Shown: positions 16,894-26,904, numbered from the stretch's first letter. The stretch is 64,000 nt of DNA from Neobacillus kokaensis (GCF_014656545.1 NZ_BNDS01000016.1:52127-116126); one strand, 5' to 3'. Made by a program: numbers and translations. The notes: a model not told the origin generated them from the letters alone.

Positions 16894-19260
16894 ATGAAGA
16901 TATCTAGAAGAGATTTTATTAAGGCTGGTGCAGTTGGAACAGCATCTATGGGCTTGTCCGGCTCTCTATTTTCAAGTAATAAATGGTTTCAACCTGTTAG
17001 TGCAAAAGGAAAATCTCAGGAAAAAATCGCGTTCACGTATCACACCACAAACTGTGGCGGCCGCTGTGCGTTTAAATGTACAGTACGGGACGGCAAGCTT
17101 TCCATGATTCAACCGAACACCTGGACGGATAAGCGGTTTTCAACGGTTTGTTTAAAAGGCTTAAGCGAGATAGAACGAATTTATAGTCCAGATCGGCTGC
17201 AAACACCGTTAAAGCGGGTTGGCGAAAGAGGGGAAGGTAAATTTGTTCCGATTTCTTGGAATGAGGCCCTTACAACAATCGCCGATAAGTTAAAAGAGTT
17301 AAAACGGAAATACGGAGGGAAATCCATATTATTTAGCTGTTCATCGGGGATTGAATATACGTATCCATTCCTGCCATCCTTATTAGGAGCACAGTTTGCC
17401 ATTGAAAGCGGTATTGATATTGGTTTAGCAAATGGTTTAGAAGAATGTATCGGCTCGAAAGCGTATGGGTATGTCCAAAATGAAACTTCCGATTGGGTGA
17501 ATTCCAGCACGATCATTCTTTTAGGCTGCAATATATTAGAGACAACACTGACTGATTCTAAATTCTTTTTTAAAGCAAAGGATGCCGGGGCAAAAATTAT
17601 TACAATTGACCCCAACTGTTCGACAACGGCGTCAAAGTCTGACCAGTGGATCAGAATCAAACCGGGTACGGATGGTGCTTTACTTCTTGGAATGATTAGT
17701 GTCATCCTTGATAATCAATGGTATCAGCACGATTACTTAGTTAAAAATACATCATCACCATTTCTGATTAGAGCAGATAATCAAAAGTTACTCAAGCAAA
17801 ATGATACTCACGAGGGATCAACCACAAACCCTTACTTAGTTTGGGATGAAAACAGTAATTCGTTAAAGCCTTTTAATGCTCCTGGTGTAAAAGCAAAATT
17901 AGAAGGTGAGTTTACTGTCGATGGAGTAAAAGTAAAGACTGTATTTACAGCTCTAAAGGAAAATCAGAAGCAGTATACACTTAAATGGGCTGCAGAGAAA
18001 TCAGAAATCGGAGAAGATATCATATTCGAATTAACAAGAGATTATGCAACACGTGGTCCAGCAGTTCTCGGCTGGGGATTTGGAGGTGGCGATAAATGGG
18101 CGAATGCCGACATCACTGGGCATTCAGGCGGAATACTCGGAGCATTAACCGGAAATATCGGCCGAGTTGGCGGAGGAGTCGGTGTTGCCTTATATCATGG
18201 TACTTCTTGGAGTGCCCAGCTAAGTTCATGGGAGCTGCCTTCACAGTTTAAAGCAACACCGCTGGAAATGACGACTCCGGATATGCGCGAAAAACCAAAC
18301 TCAGTTAAAGCTGTGATTAACCTAGGCAATACCCTGCAGCAGCATTTTGCGAACCTGCATAAAACGGAAAAATGGATTAAACAATTAGATTTCATAGTAA
18401 CCATCGACCCGTTCCATAATCCGAGTGTCGATTATTCAGATATCGTCCTCCCAGCATGTACGGCCTTTGAAAGTGAATATGATATTGTCAACATGCAAAT
18501 AAATCGATCCCATGTTCTTCTATCACAAAAAGTTATTGAACCTTTACATGAAAGTAAATCAGATTTTCGAATTGAAAAAGAATTGGCGGCTAAACTGGGG
18601 CTGGATCAATACTTACCTAAAACCCCGGAGGAGTACCAAAAGGCACGCCTGAATTCGCCAGATCCGAGGCTAAAAGGAATTAATTTGAACACCCTTAAAG
18701 AAAATAATTGCATAATGCGTTTACAGGTACCTGACGAACCTTACCGTGGGTATATGGACCAGATTTATCCGACACCATCTACGAAACTGGAACTTTATCA
18801 TGAAAAATTAGCAGAGGATCACCAAGCGCTTCCAACGTTTGAAGAGCCGGGAGAGGCATCTCCAAATAACCCGTTATTTAAAAAATATCCGCTGCAATTT
18901 AGTTCAGCACATACAAAGTATCGGGTACATTCGCAATTTACTAATGCAAAGTGGATTAATCAGTATCAGCCTGAGCCAAGGCTGGAAATGAATCCGCTTG
19001 ATGCGAGCAGCCGCGGTTTACAAAATGGCGATTTGGTCGAGGTATTTAATGATCGCGGAACATTCAAGGCACGCTGCCTGCTGACAGAAGCATACAGGCC
19101 AGGACAAATCAGGCTTCATGAAGGCTGGTGGTCAAAGCATATGGCTGCCGGGAACCTGCAAAATGTCACAAATGATGTCCTAAATCCTCGTCAGTATAAG
19201 CTTAGGTATGGTCCTGTCATTCCTTATAATGATACGTTAGTTGAAGTGAAGAAAGTTTAG
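16894..19260 (+). CDS. Tat-exported molybdopterin oxidoreductase catalytic subunit (DmsA/PsrA-like)
   Basis: A 788-residue catalytic subunit. The N-terminus has a twin-arginine signal (SRRDFIKAGAVG, residues 4-15), then a [4Fe-4S] motif (CGGRCAFKC with CLKG further on), the molybdopterin domains, and a C-terminal dinucleotide-binding domain with FSSAHTKYRVHSQF. It should be exported folded with its FeS partner. DMSO-reductase-type enzymes reduce sulfoxides, N-oxides, polysulfide or similar acceptors; the substrate cannot be read. It is the first gene of a six-gene operon that includes the FeS subunit, membrane anchor, chaperone and a dedicated TatA. GAAAGGAGAG precedes the ATG. Confidence 0.93.
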   Translation: MKISRRDFIKAGAVGTASMGLSGSLFSSNKWFQPVSAKGKSQEKIAFTYHTTNCGGRCAFKCTVRDGKLSMIQPNTWTDKRFSTVCLKGLSEIERIYSPDRLQTPLKRVGERGEGKFVPISWNEALTTIADKLKELKRKYGGKSILFSCSSGIEYTYPFLPSLLGAQFAIESGIDIGLANGLEECIGSKAYGYVQNETSDWVNSSTIILLGCNILETTLTDSKFFFKAKDAGAKIITIDPNCSTTASKSDQWIRIKPGTDGALLLGMISVILDNQWYQHDYLVKNTSSPFLIRADNQKLLKQNDTHEGSTTNPYLVWDENSNSLKPFNAPGVKAKLEGEFTVDGVKVKTVFTALKENQKQYTLKWAAEKSEIGEDIIFELTRDYATRGPAVLGWGFGGGDKWANADITGHSGGILGALTGNIGRVGGGVGVALYHGTSWSAQLSSWELPSQFKATPLEMTTPDMREKPNSVKAVINLGNTLQQHFANLHKTEKWIKQLDFIVTIDPFHNPSVDYSDIVLPACTAFESEYDIVNMQINRSHVLLSQKVIEPLHESKSDFRIEKELAAKLGLDQYLPKTPEEYQKARLNSPDPRLKGINLNTLKENNCIMRLQVPDEPYRGYMDQIYPTPSTKLELYHEKLAEDHQALPTFEEPGEASPNNPLFKKYPLQFSSAHTKYRVHSQFTNAKWINQYQPEPRLEMNPLDASSRGLQNGDLVEVFNDRGTFKARCLLTEAYRPGQIRLHEGWWSKHMAAGNLQNVTNDVLNPRQYKLRYGPVIPYNDTLVEVKKV

Positions 19261-19271
19261 GAGATGGTGGT

Positions 19272-19895
19272 ATGACAAAGCTAGGAATGGTTATCGACTT
19301 AAATCGCTGCGTAGGCTGCCAAACCTGCGCGAATGCATGTAAAATGCAAAATAATGTGCCAATGGGAATGCTGTGGAACCGGGTCCTTACGGAAGGTTCA
19401 GAAGAGATGGATGGTGTCAGCGGGATTTATCCGCATGTTAAGAAGAAGTATATCCCAGTCTCCTGTCAGCATTGTGAAAATGCTCCATGTGTAAAGGTTT
19501 GCCCAGTTGGTGCCACTTACAAAGCAGAGGATGGAAGAGTATTAATTGACTATGACCGCTGTATCGGCTGCCGGTATTGTATGGCAGCCTGCCCATATAA
19601 TGTACGTGTTTTCAATTGGACGGAGGCCGTACGCCATCCAGGCTTTAACTATGGAGACAGCAAGGTGCCTGTCCGTAAGGTTGGGGTTGTTGAAAAATGC
19701 TCGATGTGTAAAGAGAGAACGGATGAAGGATTAGATCCAATGTGTGTCGTTTGCTGTCCGGCAGAAGCCAGAACGTTTGGAGATTTGGATGACCCGAACA
19801 GTGAAGTATCCCGTTTAATTCGCGAGAAAAATGGCGAAACATTATTGAAAGAAAAAGGGACGAAGCCGCAAGTCTATTATTTGGGCTTGTCATGA
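19272..19895 (+). CDS. 4Fe-4S dicluster subunit (DmsB-like)
   Basis: A 207-residue electron-transfer subunit with four ferredoxin-type cysteine groups: CVGCQTCANAC, CQHCENAPCVKVC, CIGCRYCMAAC and CSMCKERTDEG...CVVCC. It should carry four [4Fe-4S] clusters and pass electrons from the NrfD membrane subunit to the catalytic subunit. It has no signal of its own, as is usual for partners exported by piggyback on the Tat signal of the catalytic subunit. The gap to the upstream gene is 11 bp and to the downstream gene 17 bp. Confidence 0.93.
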   Translation: MTKLGMVIDLNRCVGCQTCANACKMQNNVPMGMLWNRVLTEGSEEMDGVSGIYPHVKKKYIPVSCQHCENAPCVKVCPVGATYKAEDGRVLIDYDRCIGCRYCMAACPYNVRVFNWTEAVRHPGFNYGDSKVPVRKVGVVEKCSMCKERTDEGLDPMCVVCCPAEARTFGDLDDPNSEVSRLIREKNGETLLKEKGTKPQVYYLGLS

Positions 19896-19912
19896 ATGGA
19901 GGGAACTGATCG

Positions 19913-21142
19913 ATGAAAAATAAGGCAAACATCTATTGCTGGATGGGAGCTTTAGGCTTACTTTCCCTAATGGGATTTGGGGCTTTAGGCTATCAGCTCG
20001 TCAATGGGCTGGGTGTAACGGGGATGAATAACGCCGTTTCCTGGGGTTTATATATTACGATGTTTATGTTCTTTGTTGGTTTATCGGCAGGCGGCTTGAT
20101 TGTTTCTTCTTCGGCAACCGTGTTTAATATTCCTGCTTTTAAAGTAGTGGCTAAGCCTGCCACGATTCTATCCACCGTATGTATCATGGTGGCCGGAATT
20201 TTTATCATGGTAGATATAGGGAGTCCTGAACGCGTCTTAAATCTCATACTGCACTCCCAGTTTAAGTCGCCATTAATGTGGGATGTTTGTGTCATTACGC
20301 TTTATCTAACTATAAATGTCACCTACCTTTATTTAATGACCCGGCCAAGCTCGGATCAAAAGAAGCTAAAAGTCATGTCAAGTATTGCACTGCCAGTGGC
20401 AATTCTCGTTCACTCTGTTACAGCTTGGATTTTTGGATTGCAAATCGCTCGTGAAGGATGGCATAGTGCCCTAATGGCTCCTCTGTTCGTAGCGTCTGCT
20501 TTAGACTCAGGACTTGCGCTGTTAATCATTGTTCTTGTCCTTTTGATCAAATATAAACTTTTTACAGTCGATAAAAAGCTCATTACGAGTTTAGCTGGTC
20601 TCTTGGTAACGTGTGTAGCAGTTGATGCATACTTTGTCTTCTCAGAAATATTAACGATGCTTTATCCGCAAGAAGAATCTGTCATGCTTGTCCTAGATGA
20701 GATGCTGAAAGGATCGATGGCGCCATTCTTCTGGGGAGAGGTAATTTTAGGATTTGTTATACCGCTTGCGATTCTCCTATTTAGAAAAAATAGAGAGAAA
20801 ACAGGCCTCATCATCTTTTCATCTGTGTTAATTGTCATAGGAGTCTTTTTTAAACGGGTATGGTTATTGTTTACGTCGTTTATTTACCCGCATGTGGAAG
20901 GGGCTCCCGGCATTACGCTTGGTAAATATCTTCCAGGTGAAAATCCGAATGTTGTTCCGCATTTTTGGCTGCTGCATGGTCAATATGCGCCAACTCTTAT
21001 CGAATTAATGATTGTAGTAGGAATGATTGCCTTTGGTACCCTGTTATTTATTGTACTTTCTCGAAAGATTCTTATAGAGAAGGCACAAGAAACAAAACGC
21101 ACCAATCAAAACCAATCCTTTGAGAGTCCAACAGCAGTGTAA
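19913..21142 (+). CDS. NrfD/PsrC-type membrane anchor and quinol-oxidising subunit
   Basis: A 409-residue polytopic membrane protein with about 10 hydrophobic segments, typical of NrfD/PsrC/DmsC subunits that take electrons from menaquinol. The first segment is followed by WGLYITMFMFFVGLSAGG, a familiar motif of this family. It follows the FeS subunit by 17 bp, with GGAGGGAACTG upstream of the ATG. Together with the two preceding genes it completes a membrane-bound molybdoenzyme facing outwards. Confidence 0.92.
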   Translation: MKNKANIYCWMGALGLLSLMGFGALGYQLVNGLGVTGMNNAVSWGLYITMFMFFVGLSAGGLIVSSSATVFNIPAFKVVAKPATILSTVCIMVAGIFIMVDIGSPERVLNLILHSQFKSPLMWDVCVITLYLTINVTYLYLMTRPSSDQKKLKVMSSIALPVAILVHSVTAWIFGLQIAREGWHSALMAPLFVASALDSGLALLIIVLVLLIKYKLFTVDKKLITSLAGLLVTCVAVDAYFVFSEILTMLYPQEESVMLVLDEMLKGSMAPFFWGEVILGFVIPLAILLFRKNREKTGLIIFSSVLIVIGVFFKRVWLLFTSFIYPHVEGAPGITLGKYLPGENPNVVPHFWLLHGQYAPTLIELMIVVGMIAFGTLLFIVLSRKILIEKAQETKRTNQNQSFESPTAV

Positions 21143-21159
21143 TGATAGGGGGAATCGTT

Positions 21160-21831
21160 ATGACCAATTCATGGAGCGAGATATGGAATCTCAGAGCATC
21201 ATTATATGGCTTTTTGGCTAATAGTTTGCTAGACCCTATACAGGGGGATAATACAGTGTTCACGCAAAAGTTCTGGAGAAACTTTCCGCTGGATGCGGCT
21301 AATGATCAGATAAAATCGGGATTAGAACAGTTGATATTATGTTCGGCGAGCTTAGAAGAGCTTTCTGAAGAAAAAGCAATTGAAAATGTAATGGTAGAAT
21401 ATACAAGCCTTTTTCTTGGGCCTGGTCATCCTAAAGCACCTCCTTGTGAATCATTCTATCGGAATGGAGAACGACTTTTCTTTGGCAGGACGGCGTTTGC
21501 AATGAAAGAAACGCTGTACCAAAATGGCTTAGAGAGTAAAAGAAAAAATAAACAGCCCGAGGACCATATCGGTATAGAGCTCATGCTGCTTTCCGTATTA
21601 AGTAGTCAATTAATCGGACTTGAGGAGAGCAAACAAGTTTCACTAGTAAAAGAGCAGCTTTTTTTAATAGATGAACACTTACTTTCTTGGATTAACGAGT
21701 TTTGTGAACAGGTAAAGCTCCATGGGAGTACAGGTTTTTATGGAGGATTAATTGAGCTTGCATGGGGAATTCTCCTTTGGGACCGGGAACTGTTAGAAGA
21801 GTTTATGGCCAGCAATGAGCAAGTTGGATGA
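21160..21831 (+). CDS. TorD/DmsD-family molybdoenzyme chaperone
   Basis: A 223-residue helical protein of the TorD/DmsD/NarJ family, cytoplasmic chaperones that bind the Tat signal and guide cofactor insertion into the catalytic subunit. Recognisable features are the YTSLFLGPGHPKAPPCESFYR stretch with the conserved E-x-x-Y near the centre and the helix-rich ends. I chose ATG 21160, 8 bases after TAGGGGGA; an in-frame ATG at 21142 overlaps the stop codon of the anchor gene but has no good ribosome site. It is the fourth gene in the operon. Confidence 0.88.
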   Translation: MTNSWSEIWNLRASLYGFLANSLLDPIQGDNTVFTQKFWRNFPLDAANDQIKSGLEQLILCSASLEELSEEKAIENVMVEYTSLFLGPGHPKAPPCESFYRNGERLFFGRTAFAMKETLYQNGLESKRKNKQPEDHIGIELMLLSVLSSQLIGLEESKQVSLVKEQLFLIDEHLLSWINEFCEQVKLHGSTGFYGGLIELAWGILLWDRELLEEFMASNEQVG

Positions 21832-21880
21832 AGTGAAAGCGAATTTTAAAAAAATATAGCAGTAAAAAGAGGTGGCTTTG

Positions 21881-22777
21881 ATGGGCTTATTTAGCAAGTG
21901 GGTAGAAAGCTTAGACTATGAATTCGAGATAGAATCTTCCTGTACCCGTCATCAGAGCCATTATTCAACTTGTGAAAAATGTCTAACCGCTTGTGAGGAA
22001 AATGCGATTTCTTTCGTAAATGGACAGCCTGTATTAAATCAAAGCAATTGTGTGCAATGCGGAAAGTGTATCGTTGCCTGCCCTGTTCACGCCATTGCCG
22101 GGATCCTTCCGGAGAGGGAAATCAGCCAAAATCAACTCGTGATTTCGGGGCAGCATATCCCAACGTCCAAGGAATTGCTTATTTATTATAAAAAAGGGAT
22201 TACCTCCATAATCGGGAAAGATGAAGCTAGCATGCAATTGTGGAAGAAGCCAATTGAAGAAGCAAACACCATGCTGAGGGAACTTGATGAACGTCCCTTT
22301 ACCCTATCAATTAAGTCTATCGGGCAAGAAGAATATTATTCAAGAAGAGCGCTTTTCTCCCTATGGAAAAATGAAAGCAAGTCGATCATGAAACAGGTTA
22401 CTCCGTCAAAGTGGCGTTTTAATCATAATGTGTTTGAACTGCAGAAGTATTATACGGGTTATCAGTTTACCGAACTTTCAGTGGATATTGAAAAATGTAC
22501 GTTATGTACTGTTTGCGAAAGATTATGTGCTACTAAGTGTTTTGCTATTCAAGAAGGAAATTTTTCACTATCCTTGCAAGGTTGTTCAGCTTGCGGCCTT
22601 TGTGCCGATATTTGCCCTGAAAAGGCAATTACGCTGAAAGATCAGATTGTAAGCTTGGAAGAAATCAATCATCCCATTTATGAGAAGGTTTGTCAGTCGT
22701 GTAATCAAACCTTTAAAACTTTGCGCGACCAGGATGAAGAGTGTACACCCTGTAAAAAGCTGAAAAGTTTTAACTAG
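21881..22777 (+). CDS. 4Fe-4S ferredoxin-type protein with two dicluster-like blocks
   Basis: A 298-residue iron-sulfur protein. The N-terminal block has CEKCLTAC and [12 protein letters not shown]; the C-terminal block has [11 protein letters not shown] and [12 protein letters not shown], then a final CQSC...CTPC pair that looks like a small zinc-ribbon. The middle (about 95-195) has no cysteines. Its role is probably an auxiliary electron carrier for the molybdoenzyme; it has no Tat or Sec signal. I chose ATG 21881, 6 bases after AGAGGTGG; an in-frame GTG at 21872 overlaps this site. It is co-transcribed with torD-like and tatA genes. Confidence 0.87.
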   Translation: MGLFSKWVESLDYEFEIESSCTRHQSHYSTCEKCLTACEENAISFVNGQPVLNQSNCVQCGKCIVACPVHAIAGILPEREISQNQLVISGQHIPTSKELLIYYKKGITSIIGKDEASMQLWKKPIEEANTMLRELDERPFTLSIKSIGQEEYYSRRALFSLWKNESKSIMKQVTPSKWRFNHNVFELQKYYTGYQFTELSVDIEKCTLCTVCERLCATKCFAIQEGNFSLSLQGCSACGLCADICPEKAITLKDQIVSLEEINHPIYEKVCQSCNQTFKTLRDQDEECTPCKKLKSFN

Positions 22778-22793
22778 AAAGGAGCGAAAAAAG

Positions 22794-23000
22794 ATGCTTT
22801 CAAACATTGGAATTCCCGGTCTAATTATCGTTTTAGTTCTTGCGCTGATCATTTTTGGACCTAAGAAACTCCCAGAACTTGGACGTGCTGTCGGCCAAAC
22901 ATTGAAGGAATTTAAGCATTCGGCTAAAGGGGTTCTATCTGAGGAAGATGAGCCTGTTAAAGAAACGACTTTATCAACAGATGATAAAAAGATTGTTTAA
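22794..23000 (+). CDS. tatA: Sec-independent protein translocase subunit TatA (operon-specific copy)
   Basis: A 68-residue TatA with one membrane helix (about 5-22), an FGP hinge and an amphipathic [17 protein letters not shown] helix, then a charged tail. It lies 16 bp after the ferredoxin gene, with AAAGGAGCG before the ATG, and is the last gene of the DMSO-reductase-type operon. The partial TatA at the left edge of the window is nearly identical over the first 40 residues. Coupling a tatA copy to the gene for a Tat substrate suggests dedicated export capacity. Confidence 0.94.
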   Translation: MLSNIGIPGLIIVLVLALIIFGPKKLPELGRAVGQTLKEFKHSAKGVLSEEDEPVKETTLSTDDKKIV

Positions 23001-23020
23001 TGATAGATAAGGATAGTAAC

Positions 23021-23063
23021 AAAAGAAGCTAACCTTTAGGTAGAGGAGTTAGCTTCTTTTTTT
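23021..23063. terminator. Bidirectional terminator
   Basis: AAAAGAAGCTAAC (23021-23033) pairs with GTTAGCTTCTTTT (23048-23060), followed by TTT; the A-run on the left gives a T-run on the minus strand. It can end both the Tat operon and the minus-strand M20/ABC operon. Confidence 0.87.
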
Positions 23064-23110
23064 AACATAGTCGTTTTCAGTGTTCTCGGACAAGGATGTC
23101 AGACTCCTTG

Positions 23111-24304
23111 TTACTGCAATAATTGAAAAGCAGATTGAATCATCCATTTTACACCGATTTTGATGGCTTCTTCGTCGACCATAAATTCTGGGTGGTGTAA
23201 GCCATGGATGATACCTTTTTCTTCATTTCTTGAACCAAGCCATACATAGCAGCCAGGTACTTCTTTTTGATAGTAGGAGAAATCCTCGCCGCCCATGGTT
23301 GAATCAGTGAGAAGCGTGTTTTCTTCACCGATAATTGATTCGGCAACGGAGCGAACAATTTCTGTCACTTTTGCATCATTCACGACCGCCGGGAGTAAAA
23401 ATTTGTAATCAATTTCAACCTCTCCGCCGTGTGCTGTTACTGTATTAGTGACGATTTTTTTAAACGCTTCATAGATGTTCTGCCTTACTTCTTCATTAGA
23501 GGTCCGAACAGTCCCTTTCAAAATGGCTGTATCAGGGATGACATTATTGGTAGCCCCTGCTTGAAAGGCACCAATGCTGACAACAGCAGATTCTTTAGCT
23601 GGAACGGTACGGCTGACGATCGTTTGCAGCTGGCTGACAACTGCACTGCCGATCATAATAGGATCGATTGTTCTTTCTGGTAATGCAGCATGTCCGCCTT
23701 TTCCTTTAATCGTAAGCGTAAAATCATCCACACTAGCCATAAAGAATCCTTCTTTTATCCCCATTGTTCCCGTTGGAATATCAGGTGAGTTATGCAGACC
23801 GATGATCGATTTTACCCCTTCTAATAATCCCTGTTCAATAACGGAAACGGCACCGCCTTCGGTTTCTTCTGCAGGCTGGAATAAAACCCGGACATTCCCT
23901 GGCAGGATGTCACGCAGCTCTTGCAGGATAATCCCAGCGCCTAAGGCAATCGTTGTGTGGACATCGTGACCGCACATATGACTGACCCCATCGATTTTAG
24001 AACGGAAAGGGAGATTAGATGCTTCTTGAATTGGCAGTGCATCAATATCAGCGCGCAAAGCAATCGTTGGTCCTTGTTCTTTTCCGGCAATTTCAGCTGC
24101 CGTTCCTGTTTTTAAGGTGGTTGGGATTTGAGTGATGCCAAATTCTTTTAACCATCCATTTATGCGTTTGGTCGTTTCAAATTCCATATTGCTAATCTCA
24201 GGAAACATATGAAGCTCTCTGCGAATTTCCACTAACCGCGGGAATAGGCGCTCTATTTTTTCATCTAGGATGGCAGAAAGTTCTTGATTTAACACTTCAT
24301 TCAT
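23111..24304 (-). CDS. M20-family metallo-amidohydrolase (N-acyl amino acid/hippurate hydrolase-like)
   Basis: A 397-residue M20D peptidase-fold enzyme. Signature blocks are RRELHMFPEIS (about 28-38), ALRADIDALPI, the metal motif MCGHDVHTT (about 110) and the central GKGGHAALPE. Such enzymes remove acyl groups from N-acyl amino acids such as hippurate or N-acetyl amino acids. The amino-acid ABC importer genes lie directly upstream on the same strand (13-bp gap), so it probably processes a conjugated amino acid brought in by that importer (inference). AGGAGACG precedes the ATG. Confidence 0.9.
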   Translation of the reverse strand: MNEVLNQELSAILDEKIERLFPRLVEIRRELHMFPEISNMEFETTKRINGWLKEFGITQIPTTLKTGTAAEIAGKEQGPTIALRADIDALPIQEASNLPFRSKIDGVSHMCGHDVHTTIALGAGIILQELRDILPGNVRVLFQPAEETEGGAVSVIEQGLLEGVKSIIGLHNSPDIPTGTMGIKEGFFMASVDDFTLTIKGKGGHAALPERTIDPIMIGSAVVSQLQTIVSRTVPAKESAVVSIGAFQAGATNNVIPDTAILKGTVRTSNEEVRQNIYEAFKKIVTNTVTAHGGEVEIDYKFLLPAVVNDAKVTEIVRSVAESIIGEENTLLTDSTMGGEDFSYYQKEVPGCYVWLGSRNEEKGIIHGLHHPEFMVDEEAIKIGVKWMIQSAFQLLQ

Positions 24305-24317
24305 TATGACTCGTCTC

Positions 24318-25040
24318 CTATTTTAAATGTCCTAAAAATTCCTTCGTTCTTTCATGCTGTGGTGTTTCAAAAATCATTTTTGGAGACCCTTGTTCAATAA
24401 TATAGCCTCCATCCATAAAAATGACGCGATCGGCAACTTCCTTGGCAAACCCCATTTCGTGTGTTACGACGACCATGGTCATTCCTTCTTTAGCCAATTG
24501 TTTCATAACAGTGAGTACTTCACCTACTAATTCGGGATCAAGGGCAGATGTCGGTTCATCAAACAGCATAATTTTTGGTTCCATCGCTAAAGCTCTGGCG
24601 ATCGCCACACGCTGCTTTTGTCCCCCGGAAAGGCGGTTAGGATATTCATTTGCTTTTTCTTCAAGTCCCACTTTTTTTAGCAGCTCTAAGCCTTTTTTCT
24701 TTGCTTGATCTTTCGTCATTTTTTTCAGTAAAACGGGTGCTTCGATAATATTTTCCATCACCGTCATATGAGGAAATAAATTGAATTGCTGAAACACCAT
24801 GCCGATATCCTGGCGCAGTTTATTTAATGAAGATTCCTTTGTCTCTACTAGTTTACCATTAATTGTGATTGTTCCGCTATCTGCTGCTTCTAGGTGATTC
24901 ATGCAGCGAAGAAACGTACTTTTCCCCGAGCCGCTTGGTCCGATGATAACGACAACTTCACCAGGAGCAACGTCCAAATCGATGCCTTTTAATACTTCCA
25001 ATTTCCCGAATGTCTTCACTACATCTTTGCAAGTAATCAT
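24318..25040 (-). CDS. Polar amino acid ABC transporter ATPase (GlnQ/TcyN-type)
   Basis: A 240-residue ABC ATPase. Walker [10 protein letters not shown] (about 34-42), Q-loop, signature LSGGQKQR, Walker [15 protein letters not shown] and the switch histidine in VVTHEM are all intact. The length and FFHMTV-type Q-loop neighbourhood fit the polar amino-acid uptake family. It overlaps the permease gene by 4 bp (ATGA), so the two are translationally coupled. Confidence 0.94.
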   Translation of the reverse strand: MITCKDVVKTFGKLEVLKGIDLDVAPGEVVVIIGPSGSGKSTFLRCMNHLEAADSGTITINGKLVETKESSLNKLRQDIGMVFQQFNLFPHMTVMENIIEAPVLLKKMTKDQAKKKGLELLKKVGLEEKANEYPNRLSGGQKQRVAIARALAMEPKIMLFDEPTSALDPELVGEVLTVMKQLAKEGMTMVVVTHEMGFAKEVADRVIFMDGGYIIEQGSPKMIFETPQHERTKEFLGHLK

Positions 25041-25699
25041 TCATACGCACCTACTTTTCTCTCAATTTTCCCGACAATAAAGGACATGATAGTCGTTAAT
25101 AGTAAGTAGATTAAGCCGACTAATAGAAAGACCTCCATGTAACGGTACGTGCTGCTGATGATTTGCTGGCCTGTGCGAAGCAAATCATATAAGGCAATCG
25201 TCGAAACTAGAGAAGATTCTTTAATTAAAGCAATAAATTCGTTCCCTAAAGGCGGCAGCATTCGGCGGAAAGCCTGAGGGATAATAACACGTCTCATGGC
25301 TTGGCTTGAGCTTAACCCAAGTGATCTGGCCGCTTCCATTTGTCCTTTATCAATGGATTGAATGGCACCTCTGGCAATTTCCGCAATATAGGCAGCTGCA
25401 TTGATCGAAAGGGCAATGCAGGCTGAAACGAACGGCGGCAGCGTAAGGGCGCTGAATACAGACGGAATGGCAAAGTGAATCACAAATAATTGCAGCAATA
25501 GGGGGGTGCCGCGAATAACCCAAATATAAAACCGGCTAATCTGGGATAGTAGAGGATTCTTAGAAATTCGTCCAAGTCCGACTAATAAACCCAAAATACT
25601 TCCAAAAATGATTCCAATAACAGCAATTTCTATTGTAACTAGTGCACCTTGTAATAGATAGGGTAAATATGTGGTCGCAAATGATAAAAACTCGCTCAT
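25037..25699 (-). CDS. Polar amino acid ABC transporter permease (HisM/GlnP family)
   Basis: A 220-residue membrane protein with about five hydrophobic segments and the binding-protein-dependent transport motif [22 protein letters not shown] (EAA loop) near residues 130-150. The N-terminal [17 protein letters not shown] and RGTPLLLQL are typical of the polar amino-acid permeases. It works with the ATPase downstream and the lipoprotein upstream. Confidence 0.93.
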   Translation of the reverse strand: MSEFLSFATTYLPYLLQGALVTIEIAVIGIIFGSILGLLVGLGRISKNPLLSQISRFYIWVIRGTPLLLQLFVIHFAIPSVFSALTLPPFVSACIALSINAAAYIAEIARGAIQSIDKGQMEAARSLGLSSSQAMRRVIIPQAFRRMLPPLGNEFIALIKESSLVSTIALYDLLRTGQQIISSTYRYMEVFLLVGLIYLLLTTIMSFIVGKIERKVGAYE

Positions 25700-25721
25700 T
25701 GCTATCGCTCCTTCCCGAAAA

Positions 25722-25756
25722 TAAAACGGATAAAACGGGAGTCCGCTTTATCCGTC
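25722..25756 (-). terminator. Intra-operon hairpin between binding protein and permease
   Basis: On the minus strand ACGGATAAAGCGG pairs with CCGTTTTATCCGT (one G-T pair), followed by TTTATTTT. A partial terminator here would leave more binding-protein mRNA than permease mRNA, common in such operons. Confidence 0.65.
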
Positions 25757-25760
25757 ATTT

Positions 25761-26591
25761 TTATTGTTTCGTAATATCCGATCCAAACCATTTTTTACTA
25801 ATCTTGCTTAATGTTCCATTGTCTTCAACCGTTCTTACAGCTTTTTCAATGGCATCACGAAGTTCCGTATCGCCTTTTCTAACAGCAATACCCATTGGCT
25901 GTACGTTGAATGCCTTACCAACTACTTCAAACTGTCCAGGCTTGGTGGTCATATAATATCGACCAATCATTTCTCCTACAACAGCGGCCTCTACACGTCC
26001 AAGTCCCATATCATTAAATACATCAGTAGTTAAATCATATTTTTTTATTTCTTTAACTCCATTGATAGAATTCGCAGCAGTTTCACCTGTGGAACCTAAT
26101 TGGACGCCAACCACTTTTCCTTTTAAGTCATCGATTGTTTGGATTTTTAAAGGATTACCGGTTTTTACCGCTAAAATTTGTCCAACACCAAAATATTCAA
26201 CAAAATCAACTTTTTTCTTTCGTTCATCTGTTACATTCATGGAAGATAGAATAATGTCAAATCGTTTCGCATCTAAGCCTGGAATGATACCATCCCACGC
26301 GGACGGAACAAATTTTACTTTAACGCCAAGCTCCTTCGAGATGGCAGCGGCAAAATCGATATCAAATCCAACTAACTCATTTTTATCATTCCGATACTCC
26401 ATCGGCGGGAGTGTATCATCTAAGCCAATGGTAATTTCACCTTTTTCTTTAATTTGGGCTAAGGTATTGCCGCCGGCAGCATTGGCGGTCTTTGTATTTT
26501 TAGATGTATCCGGTAATTTAGGCTGCGTGCCGCATGCGGTAGCCAGTATAACAAGTGCAGCCATCAATAGTAGTGAAATGACTTTTTTCAA
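25761..26591 (-). CDS. Amino acid ABC transporter substrate-binding lipoprotein
   Basis: A 276-residue extracellular solute-binding protein family 3 member. The N-terminus is a lipoprotein signal ending in LATACGTQ, with Cys20 as the predicted lipidation site. The mature part shows GEITIGLDDTLPPMEY, GFDIDFAAAISKELG and the usual FDIILSSMNVT hinge motif of polar amino-acid binders. The ligand cannot be deduced. It is the first gene of the minus-strand operon with permease, ATPase and M20 hydrolase. Confidence 0.93.
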   Translation of the reverse strand: MKKVISLLLMAALVILATACGTQPKLPDTSKNTKTANAAGGNTLAQIKEKGEITIGLDDTLPPMEYRNDKNELVGFDIDFAAAISKELGVKVKFVPSAWDGIIPGLDAKRFDIILSSMNVTDERKKKVDFVEYFGVGQILAVKTGNPLKIQTIDDLKGKVVGVQLGSTGETAANSINGVKEIKKYDLTTDVFNDMGLGRVEAAVVGEMIGRYYMTTKPGQFEVVGKAFNVQPMGIAVRKGDTELRDAIEKAVRTVEDNGTLSKISKKWFGSDITKQ

Positions 26592-26904
26592 GGCTGTATC
26601 CCCCTCATATGTCTTTAGTTCTTTATTTGTTTAGCAAGATAAAGTATTTTGATAGAGTTTATTTTATTAGAATAAACGAAGAATTGCAAGATAATTTTAC
26701 TAATATATTATTTTCCTATTATAGGAAAGTGGTTTTCGCTTATGAAAGCAGAGAATTGGATTTATTTGGATTATCGGGTATAGTAATATCAACACGGTTT
26801 TTAAAGAAGGAGCTTTCTTGAGCGAGGAAAAGGCCCTGTTTTGACGAAAATAAAAAACCTTATCGATTTGTGTTAATCTTGAACTTAACTTTTAGGAGAA
26901 AAAG
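26592..26904. other. Divergent intergenic region with no gene seen
   Basis: An AT-rich stretch of about 310 bp between the ABC operon (minus) and yqxD (plus). It must contain both promoters, but I could not pick a clear -35/-10 pair, riboswitch or attenuator. Confidence 0.5.

Noticed and set aside
26609..26821. Possible 70-codon gene between the ABC operon and yqxD
   Set aside because: No ribosome site and no motif; it lies in the divergent promoter region.
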